A stretch of 64,000 nucleotides of DNA from Allocoprobacillus halotolerans (GTDB lineage: Bacteria > Bacillota_I > Bacilli_A > Erysipelotrichales > Coprobacillaceae). Positions 52,348-61,607 of this stretch are shown one piece after another (position 1 is the stretch's first letter; the number at the start of each line of letters is the position of its first letter). The notes beneath the pieces were generated by a model. The model made no database searches, was not told where the DNA came from, and saw nothing but the letters and a program-made list of their open reading frames with translations. The stretch is taken from positions 1,655,608 to 1,719,607 of the forward strand of contig NZ_CP101620.1 in NCBI RefSeq assembly GCF_024399475.1, in the 5' to 3' direction. The position numbers and the translations under genes are program-made.

Positions 52348-53398
52348 CTATATTTTTTGAGAAAAACGAAAAGCAATGTCTGGGTGATATTGATCAATAT
52401 AGCTATCAAATGATTTTGAAGATGTATGGCGAGAAGATTTCACTTCCATAGGTGTCACTTTTCCTTGATAGTAAATCACAAAATCAATTTTTTGTGTTGG
52501 AGAAGGTTGATAATAATAAGTACTTTTTTGTTTTGAATGAAGTATTTGAGCGACTATATTTTCATATAATGCACCTTTAAAATAACCAATATCTCTACTT
52601 ATGAATGTTTTGATAACAGCCTCGTCAAATTGTGAAACAAGGAGACCGGTATCAGTCATATAGACTTTAAAAATATTTAATTCTTTATTGACTTCTAAAG
52701 GCAACTCAGGTGTTTTGAGTCGATATGTCTTGACAATCAGACCACTATCTTTTAACCAATCAAGACTTGACTCATAGTAACGAGCATTTCCCCCATTTCT
52801 AATCAATTTATATTGAAACTTTTTATTTTCTTTGGCAAGTTGCAAAGGTATGGAATCAAAACATTCTCGTGCTTTGATTCTCTCAGAACCATGAGCATAT
52901 TTCAGCATATCATTTCGATAATCATCCACAATCTGTCTTTGAATAAGTAAAGCATCACGGTATGATTTTGTTTTTAAGAATGTTTTGACAACTTCAGGCA
53001 TTCCACCAATAATCATATAATCTTTAAAAAATTGATTGAATTTTTCATGGATAGCTAAAGGAATAGAAGTGTTATTTTGAATACAATTATAAATCGTATC
53101 AATAATCGTTGGATTTACCCCCATCGCTTCAATAAATTCTAAAAAGGTCAAAGGGAACATATCCCATGTTTCAACATAACCTACTGGAAATGAAGAGCTT
53201 GAAGCAACCGCAACACCTAACATACTTCCAGAGCAGATAATATCACAAGGAAAATCTTCTGATAGAAATTTAAGAGCAGTCAAAGCATCACTACAAGCTT
53301 GAATTTCATCTAAAAAAGAAGTGTATTTTCATCAAAAGAGATATTCATATAAGTTAGTTCAAAATATTGGAGAATATCTAAAGCTGTTTTGGTATTTT
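52348..53398 (-). pseudogene. AAA_14/DUF4143 ATPase, C-terminal part, split by IS66
   Basis: With 55843-56034 this forms one ATPase gene cut by the IS66 element. This part has Walker B LLFLDEIQAC (after adding one base at the A6 run 53312-53317), ICSGSMLGVAV sensor region and the C-terminal DUF4143 nuclease-like domain (YYYQPSPTQKIDFVIYYQG, then MEVKSSRHTSSKSF, with an E-x-K). Once the IS and one target copy are removed the frames join as FKTLFQNTKTALDILQYF. Members of this family are common in gut bacteria and of unclear function. Confidence 0.85.
53391..53398. repeat. IS66 target duplication, left copy
   Basis: GGTATTTT, identical to 55843-55850 on the other side of the element. Confidence 0.92.
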
Positions 53399-53501
53399 GT
53401 AAGCGTCAAATAATAAAGCCCTATAAATAATGCTGAAGAAACACTATAATAGGACTGTAAGTATTTATTGGATTTCATTTAACGACTAAAAGATCGTATT
53501 T

Positions 53502-55084
53502 CTACGATTTTTTAGTCAGATATATGTTTTCTGGTAATGATTTTGACCATGGCATGATCTTTTCTAGTTCCTTGTCATCATTAATATCTATTTCAGTTAA
53601 TGCTGTTAAAAGATATTCAAAATAATCATATGGCTTGAGATTATTAAGTTTTGCTGTTTCAAGGAGCGAATAGATTGCTGCACTTGCTTCTGCTCCTTTA
53701 ACTGTGTTTGAAAACAGCCAGTTGCGACGACCTACGCAGAATGGACGAATTGAATTTTCTGCTCGATTGTTGGATATTTCAATACGACCTTCTTCAAGAT
53801 ACAATCTTAAGTTTTCTTCCTGGTTGATGCTGTATGTTAAGGCTTGGCTGAGTTTGGTCTTTTCAACTGCTACTTTTGCACATTCCTTGACATCCTTGAA
53901 GAAATCATCAATGATTGGCTTTGCTTCTTTTTGCCTTGTGTCTTTGATCTCTTCATAGCTTTTGCCTTTTAATTTCTTTTCAAGCGTAAAAAGCTTATTG
54001 ATCTTATGAAGAAGTCTGTAACTTGCAGTACCTTTTAGATCTGTATCAGATGGTGCACCATCAAGTGCTTCTAAATACTTTCGACGACAATGTGCCCAGC
54101 ATCCCATGTGTCTGATATCATCAAGTTTGTCATAGGCCTGATATCCATCTGTCTGAAGTATATTATGATATCCTTCAAGATGTTTCTTTGCATGTTCATG
54201 ACCTCTTGTGTTTTCATAAATGAAATGAACAATTTGCTTGTCTTCACTTCGTCCTGTCTTGTATACCCACATATAGGATTTTGTTGTTGGTTTCTGGTCT
54301 GGAACATTCAAAACCTGATTTGTTGTTTCATCCGCATGCAGATATTCACTTTGAAGAAGTGTCTTATGCATATAATCAGTCATTCTTTTGAAATATTCAT
54401 CATGAAGCTTGATCATCCAGTTGGCCATTGTCTGTCTTGATAGTTTCAATCCAATCTGATTGAACATCACTTCCTGTCTGTATAAAGGCAATGCCTTATT
54501 GAATTTATTATCAATAATATATGATAAAAGTGATGGTGATGCAAAACTCTTATAGATAACAGAAGCTTTCATATCTGCCTTGAATATTTTTGATTTTAAT
54601 GAATCTTCCTCACATCTGTCACAGGTATAGACATATTGAACATGCTCAATAACTTCATACCTTGCAGGATAATAGACAAGTTCTTTTCTGATGTTTTCAC
54701 CAATCTTTCTTAATGGTTCACCACAGTCAGGACAGTTCTTGTTTTCTAGATCATAAATCTTTGTTACAGCGGGTAATGATGAAATATCAATGCCACGTTT
54801 ATTGTTTTTCTTTTTTCGTTTATATGTCACTTCTTCAAGTTTTGGCTCTGCTTTGATTGGAGTTGATTCAATTTCAATTTCATCAAAAAGAGAAATCTGG
54901 TCAGGAAGAACAGTTTTTTCTGATGATGAACCAAAAGCTTCTTCTGCTGAAGTCTGATCTGCTGACTGTACCAGTTTAACTGTTCACTTAAAACATTGAT
55001 CTCGTTATCCTGTCTTTTGATTCTTTCTTCAAGCATATTGATTTTTTTGATTAGTTCTTCCTGACTTAGATTTCTCAGATTCAT
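53502..55084 (-). CDS. IS66 transposase TnpC, frameshifted
   Basis: DDE transposase of about 527 residues after repair. N-terminus MNLRNLSQEELIKKINMLEE with a leucine-zipper-like helix, zinc-finger NCPDCGEPLRKIGE, then LHADETTNQVL (first Asp), ILQTDGYQAYD (second Asp) and NNRAENSIRPF (Glu). Break near 54967-54975: TGGTACAG probably lost a C. GGAGTG eight bases before ATG 55084. Confidence 0.93.
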
Positions 55085-55150
55085 TGTATAATTCACTCCA
55101 TATATTAATAATTCAACGAATAGTATTGTACCATATTTCAATATGAATTA

Positions 55151-55498
55151 TTAGATGAGAAGCTGTTTTTCTTTGAATTTTTCTTCAAATTCAAGGCCTT
55201 CCAGAAGCCAGTTGAGCTGAGTGGAAGTTATTTTTCTTGTATTGGAATCATCATGTTCTTCAATCTTGAACCTGCCATGTTCAAGTCTTTTGATAAACAG
55301 CCAGAAACCATTGGATTCATAATAGAGTATCTTGATCCTGTTTCTGGCTTTGTTTGTAAAGATAAACAAACTATGATCAAGAACATTCATCTGAAAGTGA
55401 AGATTCACGATCTGTGTCAAACCATCAATCGACTTTCGCATATCAACATAATGGCTTGAAACATATATATTCTTGATTTCATCGGTGTTAATGATCAT
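55151..55498 (-). CDS. IS66 accessory protein TnpB
   Basis: 115 residues. IYVSSHYVDMRKSIDGLTQIV and LFIFTNKARNRIKILYYESNGFWLFIKRLE are the classical IS66 Orf2 motifs. Intact; start overlaps the tnpA stop by ATGA. Required for IS66 transposition; not the RNA-guided TnpB nuclease of IS200/IS605. Confidence 0.96.
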   Translation of the reverse strand: MIINTDEIKNIYVSSHYVDMRKSIDGLTQIVNLHFQMNVLDHSLFIFTNKARNRIKILYYESNGFWLFIKRLEHGRFKIEEHDDSNTRKITSTQLNWLLEGLEFEEKFKEKQLLI

Positions 55499-55758
55499 TT
55501 TAATGCACCAATGACTTTATCAAGCAATGAAGAATCAAATTCAACAGTATGACCATCAATATTCATCGATACAAGTGTTGGCATGTCATCAATAACTCCA
55601 ACAGGCAGAAAGATATCAGTAGAAACCGAATCCTTTTGAATCTTCCTTTTATTTTTATAGAAAGAGCTGAGAGCAAGATGATGTTCATCACAGTATTTAT
55701 TAACAGTGAGTCCACTGTTCAGCTGATCATCAATGATCTTTTTCCAATCATATTTCAT
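55495..55758 (-). CDS. IS66 accessory protein TnpA
   Basis: 87 residues with an HTH (DDQLNSGLTVNKYCDEHHLAL, then SSFYKNKRK). ATG 55758 has AAGGAGG nine bases upstream. Intact first gene of the IS66 operon. Confidence 0.92.
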   Translation of the reverse strand: MKYDWKKIIDDQLNSGLTVNKYCDEHHLALSSFYKNKRKIQKDSVSTDIFLPVGVIDDMPTLVSMNIDGHTVEFDSSLLDKVIGALK

Positions 55759-55842
55759 GTAGCTAAACCTCCTTTTCAATTGGTAGTTACATTTTATATG
55801 ATTTGTTTTATAAATATCAGTGCTATTTCATTTGACGCTTAC

Positions 55843-55850
55843 GGTATTTT
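55843..55850. repeat. IS66 target duplication, right copy
   Basis: GGTATTTT, identical to 53391-53398. Confidence 0.92.
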
Positions 55851-56034
55851 GAAATAATGTTTTGAATTCATCATCTCTTTCAAAATTAATCTCTATTAAA
55901 TGCTGATAATGATTTTTTGCAAATTCTCTGACAATATATGTTTTGCCCGTCTGCCTCGCTCCTTTAATAATAAGTGGTTTTTTTGTTGATTTATTTTTCC
56001 ATTGGATGAGATCATTATATATCGTTCTTTTCAT
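55843..56034 (-). pseudogene. AAA_14/DUF4143 ATPase, N-terminal part, split by IS66
   Basis: 64 residues of N-terminus, MKRTIYNDLIQWKNKSTKKP, then Walker A IIKGARQTGKTYIVREFA. ATG 56034 with AGGTGGTGAT upstream. The rest of the gene is at 52348-53398. Disruption by a clean IS insertion should inactivate the ATPase. Confidence 0.88.
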
Positions 56035-56185
56035 TTTTATCACCACCTGTACTTATTATATCATCTTTTTTATAAAAAATGCAAAATGCATAAAATTTAT
56101 ATGTAAAAAAATGCAAAATACATATTTTATTTATTTTTTAAAGAAATGACTATAAAAGAAAAAATGAGGTTAAAATAATAAGGTG

Positions 56186-56689
56186 TTATACCTTTTGGTA
56201 AACACCTTTTATTTTCGCAATATAGACATGATGATAATCTTTTTCAGGATACCATTTTTGATCTAAAGAAGTATCAATAAAATTCTCTGGTTTTATAATA
56301 TCTTCATAAATTTTTTCAACAATGAAAACAAATTTTGCTTCTTCAAAAGTAGGGACACCATCAATGAAAGTTGGATGAAAATCAACATTTTGAATCTTAT
56401 CTTGATCACGTCCAGAAACTGTTCCCAAAACAGAGAGTTCTTTTTTATAACCATCAAAAAATGATAATGAAAAGCATGATTGCTCGTCAACAAATTGTTT
56501 TGTATAGCGTTGAGGACGAATATAGGCTTGGACAACATTTTCTCCCCATAAAACACCCATACCACCCCAAGAAGCAGTCATAGTATTGATTTTATTTTGA
56601 TCACCTGCCGTTATCAACATCCAATCTTTGCCGATTGCCTGAAAAGTATTCATATCTAAATTTTGAATATCTATTTTTTTAAAAGCCAT
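56186..56689 (-). CDS. flavin reductase-like FMN-binding protein
   Basis: 167 residues with the split-barrel FMN fold: DWMLITAGDQNKINTMTASWGGMGVLW, YIRPQRYTKQFVDEQSCFSLSFF and SGRDQDKI match the flavoredoxin/flavin reductase family. AGGAGG precedes the ATG. Probably an electron-transfer flavoprotein; partner unknown. Frame intact. Confidence 0.9.
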   Translation of the reverse strand: MAFKKIDIQNLDMNTFQAIGKDWMLITAGDQNKINTMTASWGGMGVLWGENVVQAYIRPQRYTKQFVDEQSCFSLSFFDGYKKELSVLGTVSGRDQDKIQNVDFHPTFIDGVPTFEEAKFVFIVEKIYEDIIKPENFIDTSLDQKWYPEKDYHHVYIAKIKGVYQKV

Positions 56690-56763
56690 CTTTTTTCCTC
56701 CTTTCCATAATTATAACATAATATATGCATAAAATAGAAAATATAAGAGAGGTGCATCCAAAA

Positions 56764-57683
56764 ATGAAAAAATCAATCAAAATTATTCTCTGTTTTATTT
56801 CTGTTGTGGTTCTTTTTCTTGGAGGTATCACTTTCTATGTTGGTAATTATTTATATGATTATACATTAAATCCACTTTCACAACATTCACTATTTGAAAA
56901 TATGGTTTCATCAAATCCATCTGAATCTCATCAATGGTTAGAAACGCATGCTGTTCATACTTCTATTCAAAGCTATGATGATCTTTTTTTGCATGCTTAT
57001 TATATAGAACAGGATGCACCTGTATACGTTATTATGGTTCATGGTTATCGTAGTGATGGAACAAGTATTATTAATCCTATTAAGCGTTTTTATAAACAGG
57101 GTTATAATCTTTTGATTCCTGATTTAAGAGGTCATGGACAAAGTGAAGGTGATTATATTGGAATGGGCTGGGATGATCGTTATGATATTCTTGGTTGGAT
57201 TGATTATATTTTAACTAAAGATGCACATGCCCAAATTATCTTATATGGTGTGTCAATGGGTGGCGCAACGGTTATGAATGTTGCGGAGAAAAATTGCCAC
57301 CACAAGTGAAAGCCGTGATTGAAGATTGTGGTTATACCAGTGTCTGGGATGTTTTTCAATATCATATTTCCATGCAAAAATGGCAAAGTGAAATTGCTTT
57401 GCATATGGCAAGTTTTGTCACAAAAATACGTGCAGGTTATGCATTAGAAGATGTCAATCCTTTAAAACAAGTACAAAAAAGTCAGGTGCCCATGTTATTT
57501 ATTCATGGAAGTCAAGATGATTTTGTCCCTTGTGAGATGGTTGAAGAACTTTATCAAAATGCGACCTGTCCTAAAGAAAAGCTAATTGTTGAAGGAGCAG
57601 GTCATGCCCTGAGTTGTTCAACTGATGCATCAGTCTATTATCAGACCATCTTCCAGTTTATTGAACGTTATACAAAAAAATAG
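56764..57683 (+). CDS. membrane-anchored alpha/beta hydrolase, frameshifted
   Basis: About 306 residues. N-terminal hydrophobic helix (IKIILCFISVVVLFLGGITF), then HGYRSDGTS, PDLRGHGQSEGD, nucleophile GVSMGGATV, acid in IHGSQDDFVP and a final GAGHA histidine. Resembles lipase/BEM46-type extracytoplasmic hydrolases. The frame breaks at the GG 57285-57286; one more G gives NVAGEKLPPQVKAVIEDCGY. GAGAGGTG before ATG 56764. Confidence 0.87.
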
Positions 57684-57704
57684 ATGCTATATAACATCTA
57701 TTTA
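57678..57704. terminator. two-way terminator
   Basis: AAATAGATG, CTATATAA, CATCTATTT; shared by the hydrolase and the converging small gene. Confidence 0.7.
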
Positions 57705-57887
57705 TGCTCTTTGGATACGCATTTCATTTTTTAATTCATATAAAGCATGACGTGCTTCTTCAATATCTTCAATCACATCATAAATAGCTTGACGTTGTTC
57801 ATCATTCATATGCACATCTTGAGAAATATTTAAAAGCTTCTCTAATGCCTGATAAATAAAATCATTCGCAAAATCTATTCGTTCCAT
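57702..57887 (-). CDS. small acidic hypothetical protein
   Basis: 61 residues, helical and charged, e.g. NDEQRQAIYDVIEDIEEARHALYE. AAAGGAGG before the ATG supports it strongly. Last gene of the minus-strand ABC operon (12 bases after the membrane protein). No family recognised. Confidence 0.7.
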   Translation of the reverse strand: MERIDFANDFIYQALEKLLNISQDVHMNDEQRQAIYDVIEDIEEARHALYELKNEMRIQRA

Positions 57888-57899
57888 TGCTGCCCTCCT

Positions 57900-58352
57900 T
57901 TATAAAAATATGTGTATACCAATCATAATGACTACCATTGAGATATAATGATAACTCGAAATGTTATGAAATACAAGTGAAACTACAAAAGCAATCGTCC
58001 ATAAACCAAGCTGTAGAGTAAGTAAGGATAGAGGAATAGGAAGAGATAAAAAAGACAAGAGAATGATATGAATCAAAGCATAAAAAGCAAGATATTGTAG
58101 CCACTTTTTAAATAATAAAAGATAACGTTCTAACAATGATAGACGTAAGCGTATGAGAGTATTTAAACATAAATACTGATAAACAATTTGATAAAAAAGT
58201 AAACTCCAAAAGATTTGAATCAAAACAAAAATAAGATAACGAAAATCAAAAAAAGGATAATGAAATAAAAGATAAGGTGTTATATCCAAATAAAGATGAT
58301 TCAAAAAGCAAACAACGATACTATAAAATAAAAAGACTTTAATCCATTTCAT
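57900..58352 (-). CDS. hypothetical membrane protein of the ABC operon
   Basis: 150 residues, four to five hydrophobic helices, no known motif. Start overlaps the ATPase gene end by 14 bases. Probably a further transporter or immunity component. Confidence 0.65.
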   Translation of the reverse strand: MKWIKVFLFYSIVVCFLNHLYLDITPYLLFHYPFFDFRYLIFVLIQIFWSLLFYQIVYQYLCLNTLIRLRLSLLERYLLLFKKWLQYLAFYALIHIILLSFLSLPIPLSLLTLQLGLWTIAFVVSLVFHNISSYHYISMVVIMIGIHIFL

Positions 58353-58943
58353 CTAGATGAAGTTGTCCTTCTAAATGATAAATATGCGTATAATGAATAT
58401 CTGGTAAATAGTCATGAGCAGCAATGATAATGGTATGACCTTGAAGATGTAATTGATTAATGATTTGACAAAAAGTTTGAATAGATGCCTGATCTAAACC
58501 TCGGGTTGGTTCATCTAATAAAATCAAATCCTGTTTTTCCATTATGGCTTGAATAATACCTGCTTTTTGACGCATTCCAACTGAAAAGTTTTTTAATTTC
58601 ATACGACTATGAAAATCGAGTTGAAACTGTTGGCATAAATCTTCTATATATTCTGGATAATAATGATTGTTTAATGACGCTAAAAATTTGAGATTATAGG
58701 CTAGGGTTTCGTTTTCTAAAAAACCAGGATTTTCTATTAAGGCACCGATTTGTAAACCTTCTTTTTTTCAATGGTTCCAGATGTAGGTTTTAAGATGCCA
58801 CATATTAATTTAAATAATGTGGATTTACCAGAACCATTGATGCCATGAATATAAATCAATTCCTGTCCATGAAGATGTAAAGATAAATGTTGCAAGACAG
58901 AATGTTTATGAAAGTCTTTGCTTAAATCTTGAATATCTAACAT
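58339..58943 (-). CDS. ABC transporter ATP-binding protein, frameshifted
   Basis: About 202 residues after repair at the T7 run 58762-58768. Walker A GINGSGKSTLFKLICG, signature FSVGMRQKAGIIQA, Walker B LILLDEPTRGLDQ, switch AAHDYLPD. Small, no substrate domain, like ATPases of ABC exporters of lantibiotic-immunity type. Between two permeases and the membrane protein. Confidence 0.88.
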
Positions 58944-58952
58944 ATTTCCTCC

Positions 58953-59450
58953 TTAAAATAGTTTTGTATAAATAAGATGAAATAAAAAATTAATAAATAT
59001 AGGTAAAGCTAAATAAATAAAATTTTTCTTATGACCAATTTGTAAATAAATAATCGTAATTTCGATAAAAGTTATAATCAGATTTGTTATCATAAAAATA
59101 ACAGTGATGAATAAATCGTTTCTTGGTATGGCACCAAAAAAGAAACGATAACTGATATAAATGGTCAACGTATAAATTAAACTAACTAAGATTAAAAAGA
59201 GATAGGCAGTTATATAGGCTTTTTGTTCACTGACTCTGATAAGTATAGGTGATAAAAGACGATTGAATCTTGATATCCATTGATAAACCACCAACAAAAA
59301 GACATTATTCATATAGACAGCCAGATAATGAGAATAAATCAAACAGATTGTATAAGTGTTTTTGCCACATAATACTGGTGAAGCAATTAACATCAGAATT
59401 AATAATAAGACAACTCTTTGATCCAAAAGAGAAAACCATTTTCTAATCAT
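58953..59450 (-). CDS. hypothetical membrane protein, likely ABC-2 permease
   Basis: 165 residues, five to six hydrophobic helices (VVLLLILMLIASPVLCG, AYITAYLFLILVSLIYTLTIYISY, LFITVIFMITNLIITFIEITIIYL). No sequence motif; overlaps the upstream permease by 8 bases and precedes the ATPase by 9. Confidence 0.7.
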   Translation of the reverse strand: MIRKWFSLLDQRVVLLLILMLIASPVLCGKNTYTICLIYSHYLAVYMNNVFLLVVYQWISRFNRLLSPILIRVSEQKAYITAYLFLILVSLIYTLTIYISYRFFFGAIPRNDLFITVIFMITNLIITFIEITIIYLQIGHKKNFIYLALPIFINFLFHLIYTKLF

Positions 59451-60283
59451 TGCTTTCTCTCCTTATCAGCAGTACTTGAAAACATCCATAACAAATTCCT
59501 GCATAAATGATAAAACAAATCAAATACATAGACCAATGTGATAGACCATATGGATTTTCTCTTACATGTTCTAAACCTAAAGCCACAAGATTGTTGATTT
59601 GAATTAAAAAAGCACTCTCTGGATAAGGGAGATAACCTTGAATCAAAGCTGGGAATAAAACAAGTAAGATACCAATAATAACTCCACAACAACGATAAAC
59701 ATATTTGTTCGTTATAAAACTTTGTAGAGAAAAATTAAACCGGAAATAAGAGCATATCCTAAAGCTGTCATGATTAAAAAAGAATTAAATTCATACATTC
59801 ATTCGTACAAAGCAATTGTGTAGTGATGTAATAACCATCAGGATAAGTCATGCTTTGAAAATGAATCGGTGCTAATGTCAAATGACTAATCAATAATAAG
59901 CCTAATTGAATAATCATCACAATACAAAAAGTTAAAATGGTGTTCTTCAAATAAGTTTCCTGATAATAACATTTCCTAGATAGACGTGTTTCAATAGGAT
60001 AGGCTGCATGATTTTGATGCATATTTAAAAGGTCATAGGACATAATGTTTGGTAGCATCAACATCATTAAAATAAATAAAAATGGATTGGTTCCAATACG
60101 AAAAAGACTATAATAGAATTCCAGTCCAGCATTGGGATAGGCTTGTTGATAACCAGCTTGTGAAAAGATTGATTGTTGAAAACTATAAATCATGCTGATT
60201 ACCATCAACATAAAGACAACAATCACTAAAAATAGTTTTTCTTTTGAAAGAAATGCTTTCCATAGAAAACGGTGTTCTTTCAT
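59443..60283 (-). CDS. ABC-2-like membrane permease, two frameshifts
   Basis: About 281 residues if single bases are added at the A6 run 59776-59781 and A5 run 59730-59734, which rejoin LIMTALGYALISGLIF to SLQSFITNKYVYRCCG. Six helices; starts MKEHRFLWKAFLSKEKLFLV. Good GGAAGGAGG site ahead of ATG 60283. First gene of the operon divergent from the LytTR regulator. Confidence 0.7.
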
Positions 60284-60440
60284 AAAATCAAATTCCTCCT
60301 TCCTTATATGATTTCCTCTTTACCTTAACAAATTTATGTAAAAAATGATGGAAACTGTGTCAAAAATGCACAAGCAAGAGTAAAAGTGGCATTTTTTCTA
60401 TAAAACTGTATAGGTAAAATAAAAATGAGGAGTGAGAGTT

Positions 60441-61143
60441 ATGAAGATTTTAATTTGTTTAGATGACGAAGATTGTATTGAACGTTTATGTGAGTTATTG
60501 TATCAAACGCAAATTGATGAAGATATGATGATTGATAGTTATAGTGATTATATAAATATTTCGCGTTCGCCACAAAAAGAGAGCTATAACGTGGCTTTTA
60601 TTGGTGATACGATTGGTCAAAGAAGTGGATTTGAATTAGGAAGGGCGCTTCATGATGTGAATCCTGAATGTTTAATGATTTATATTGGTGATGATTATAC
60701 ACATATGCATGAAAGTTTTCGTGCATATGGTTTTCAAATGTTTTTAAAAAAGAGTTATCAAATTTATTAAAAGGAGAGTTTCAAAGAATATGGCAACACT
60801 ATCAGGAACTTTATCAGCAAGTTTTGTTTTATTTAGATGCGGGTGGAACCCGTCGTTTTTTACCAAGTGAGATTATTTATATTGAAACGAGTCGTTTTCA
60901 TACACAGCTGGTCACTCAAAGCCAACACTTTTTGGACATTTTCATGATATCAGTCGTACCAAAGATAAATTAATGGATTATTCTTTCTTTCAAATGCATC
61001 CTCATTATTTTGTCAATATGAATGAGATTTTATTGATAAGAAATGGGGAACTAGAAATGCGTAATGGAGATTGTATACCTACATCTATTATGAATAAAGA
61101 ACTTATTAATGATGCGATTCAATCTTTTGTTGGACGATTGTAG
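60441..61143 (+). CDS. LytTR response regulator-like protein, two frameshifts
   Basis: About 234 residues after repair at the A6 run 60746-60751 and T5 run 60929-60933. Receiver-like N-terminus ILICLDDEDCIERLCELL, and C-terminal LytTR DNA-binding domain (RRFLPSEIIYIETSRFHTQL, then HPHYFVNMNEILLIRNGELEM). In the receiver, VAFIGDTIGQRSGFEL puts Gly where the phospho-Asp usually sits, with Asp one place later, so phosphorylation is doubtful. TGAGGAG eight bases before ATG 60441. No histidine kinase nearby; probable regulator of the divergent ABC operon. Confidence 0.82.
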
Positions 61144-61369
61144 TTCATGAAATATTACGTTCAATATTTTTTTAAATGTTTGAAATGGTTATATGGATAT
61201 TGGTTGAAAAATATCCAAGAAATAGGCTTGAAATCAATGAGTTAGCTATTTTAAAACATATGATATATTTATATATTGGTGGAAGAATAAAGAATTTATT
61301 AAAGGATGAATCTAAGCAAAAAGATATATCTAAAAAACTTGATAAAGGAGCTTTAAAAAATATCAATAA
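61144..61369. other. gap between the LytTR gene and the ZTP leader
   Basis: AT-rich. A 66-codon frame (61176-61376) has no ribosome binding site and I do not accept it. Nothing else seen. Confidence 0.4.
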
Positions 61370-61399
61370 TTGTTGAAAAAAGAGTAGAAATGATATTAT
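61370..61399 (+). promoter_or_regulatory. probable promoter of fhs-pur operon
   Basis: TTGTTG (61370-61375) and TATTAT (61394-61399), 18-base spacer, just before the riboswitch. Confidence 0.5.
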
Positions 61400-61403
61400 T
61401 CAT

Positions 61404-61502
61404 GTAGTTATACAACTGACGGAAGTGGAATAGACCACATGGAAGTATAATGGGAAAGAGTCGACCGTCTGGGCAATCGTCTGGACGTTTAGACTCTTTT
61501 TT
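61404..61502 (+). ncRNA. ZTP riboswitch (pfl motif) with terminator
   Basis: Stem GTTATAC (61407-61413) with GTATAAT, then CAACTGACGGAAGTGG and ACCACATGGAAG, followed by CCGTCTGGGCA at 61465-61475. GACGG pairs with CCGTC as the pseudoknot; these are the conserved pfl features. The expression platform AGAGTC (61457-61462) faces GACTCT (61492-61497) and six T. Family knowledge: binding of ZTP/AICAR (folate shortage) lets transcription proceed into one-carbon and purine genes. Downstream are fhs, purE, purC, a classic target set. Confidence 0.9.
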
Positions 61503-61607
61503 GGTTTTTCATAAATTGACAGCGATATCAATAGTCAAAAGTATGAATTTATGGTATAAAGAAAGTGTTAAGAGGTCCACAAAATCAAAACAGAAAGGGT
61601 GTTAATG

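Larger units (their letters stand above)
53399..55842 (-). mobile_element. IS66 family element, 2,444 bp
   Basis: Terminal inverted repeats start GTAAGCGTCAAAT at 53399 and end ATTTGACGCTTAC at 55842, flanked by a perfect 8-bp duplication GGTATTTT, the size expected for IS66. Contains tnpA, tnpB and tnpC in order on the minus strand. It disrupts an AAA_14/DUF4143 ATPase. tnpC carries a one-base break. Confidence 0.95.

Noticed and set aside
54090-54440. 116-codon frame on the plus strand
   Set aside because: Antisense shadow of IS66 TnpC.
55151-55498. RNA-guided nuclease because of the name TnpB
   Set aside because: This is the IS66 Orf2 protein, unrelated to IS200/IS605 TnpB.
61176-61376. 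66-codon frame before the ZTP riboswitch
   Set aside because: No ribosome binding site, low-complexity Lys-rich product, overlaps the likely promoter.
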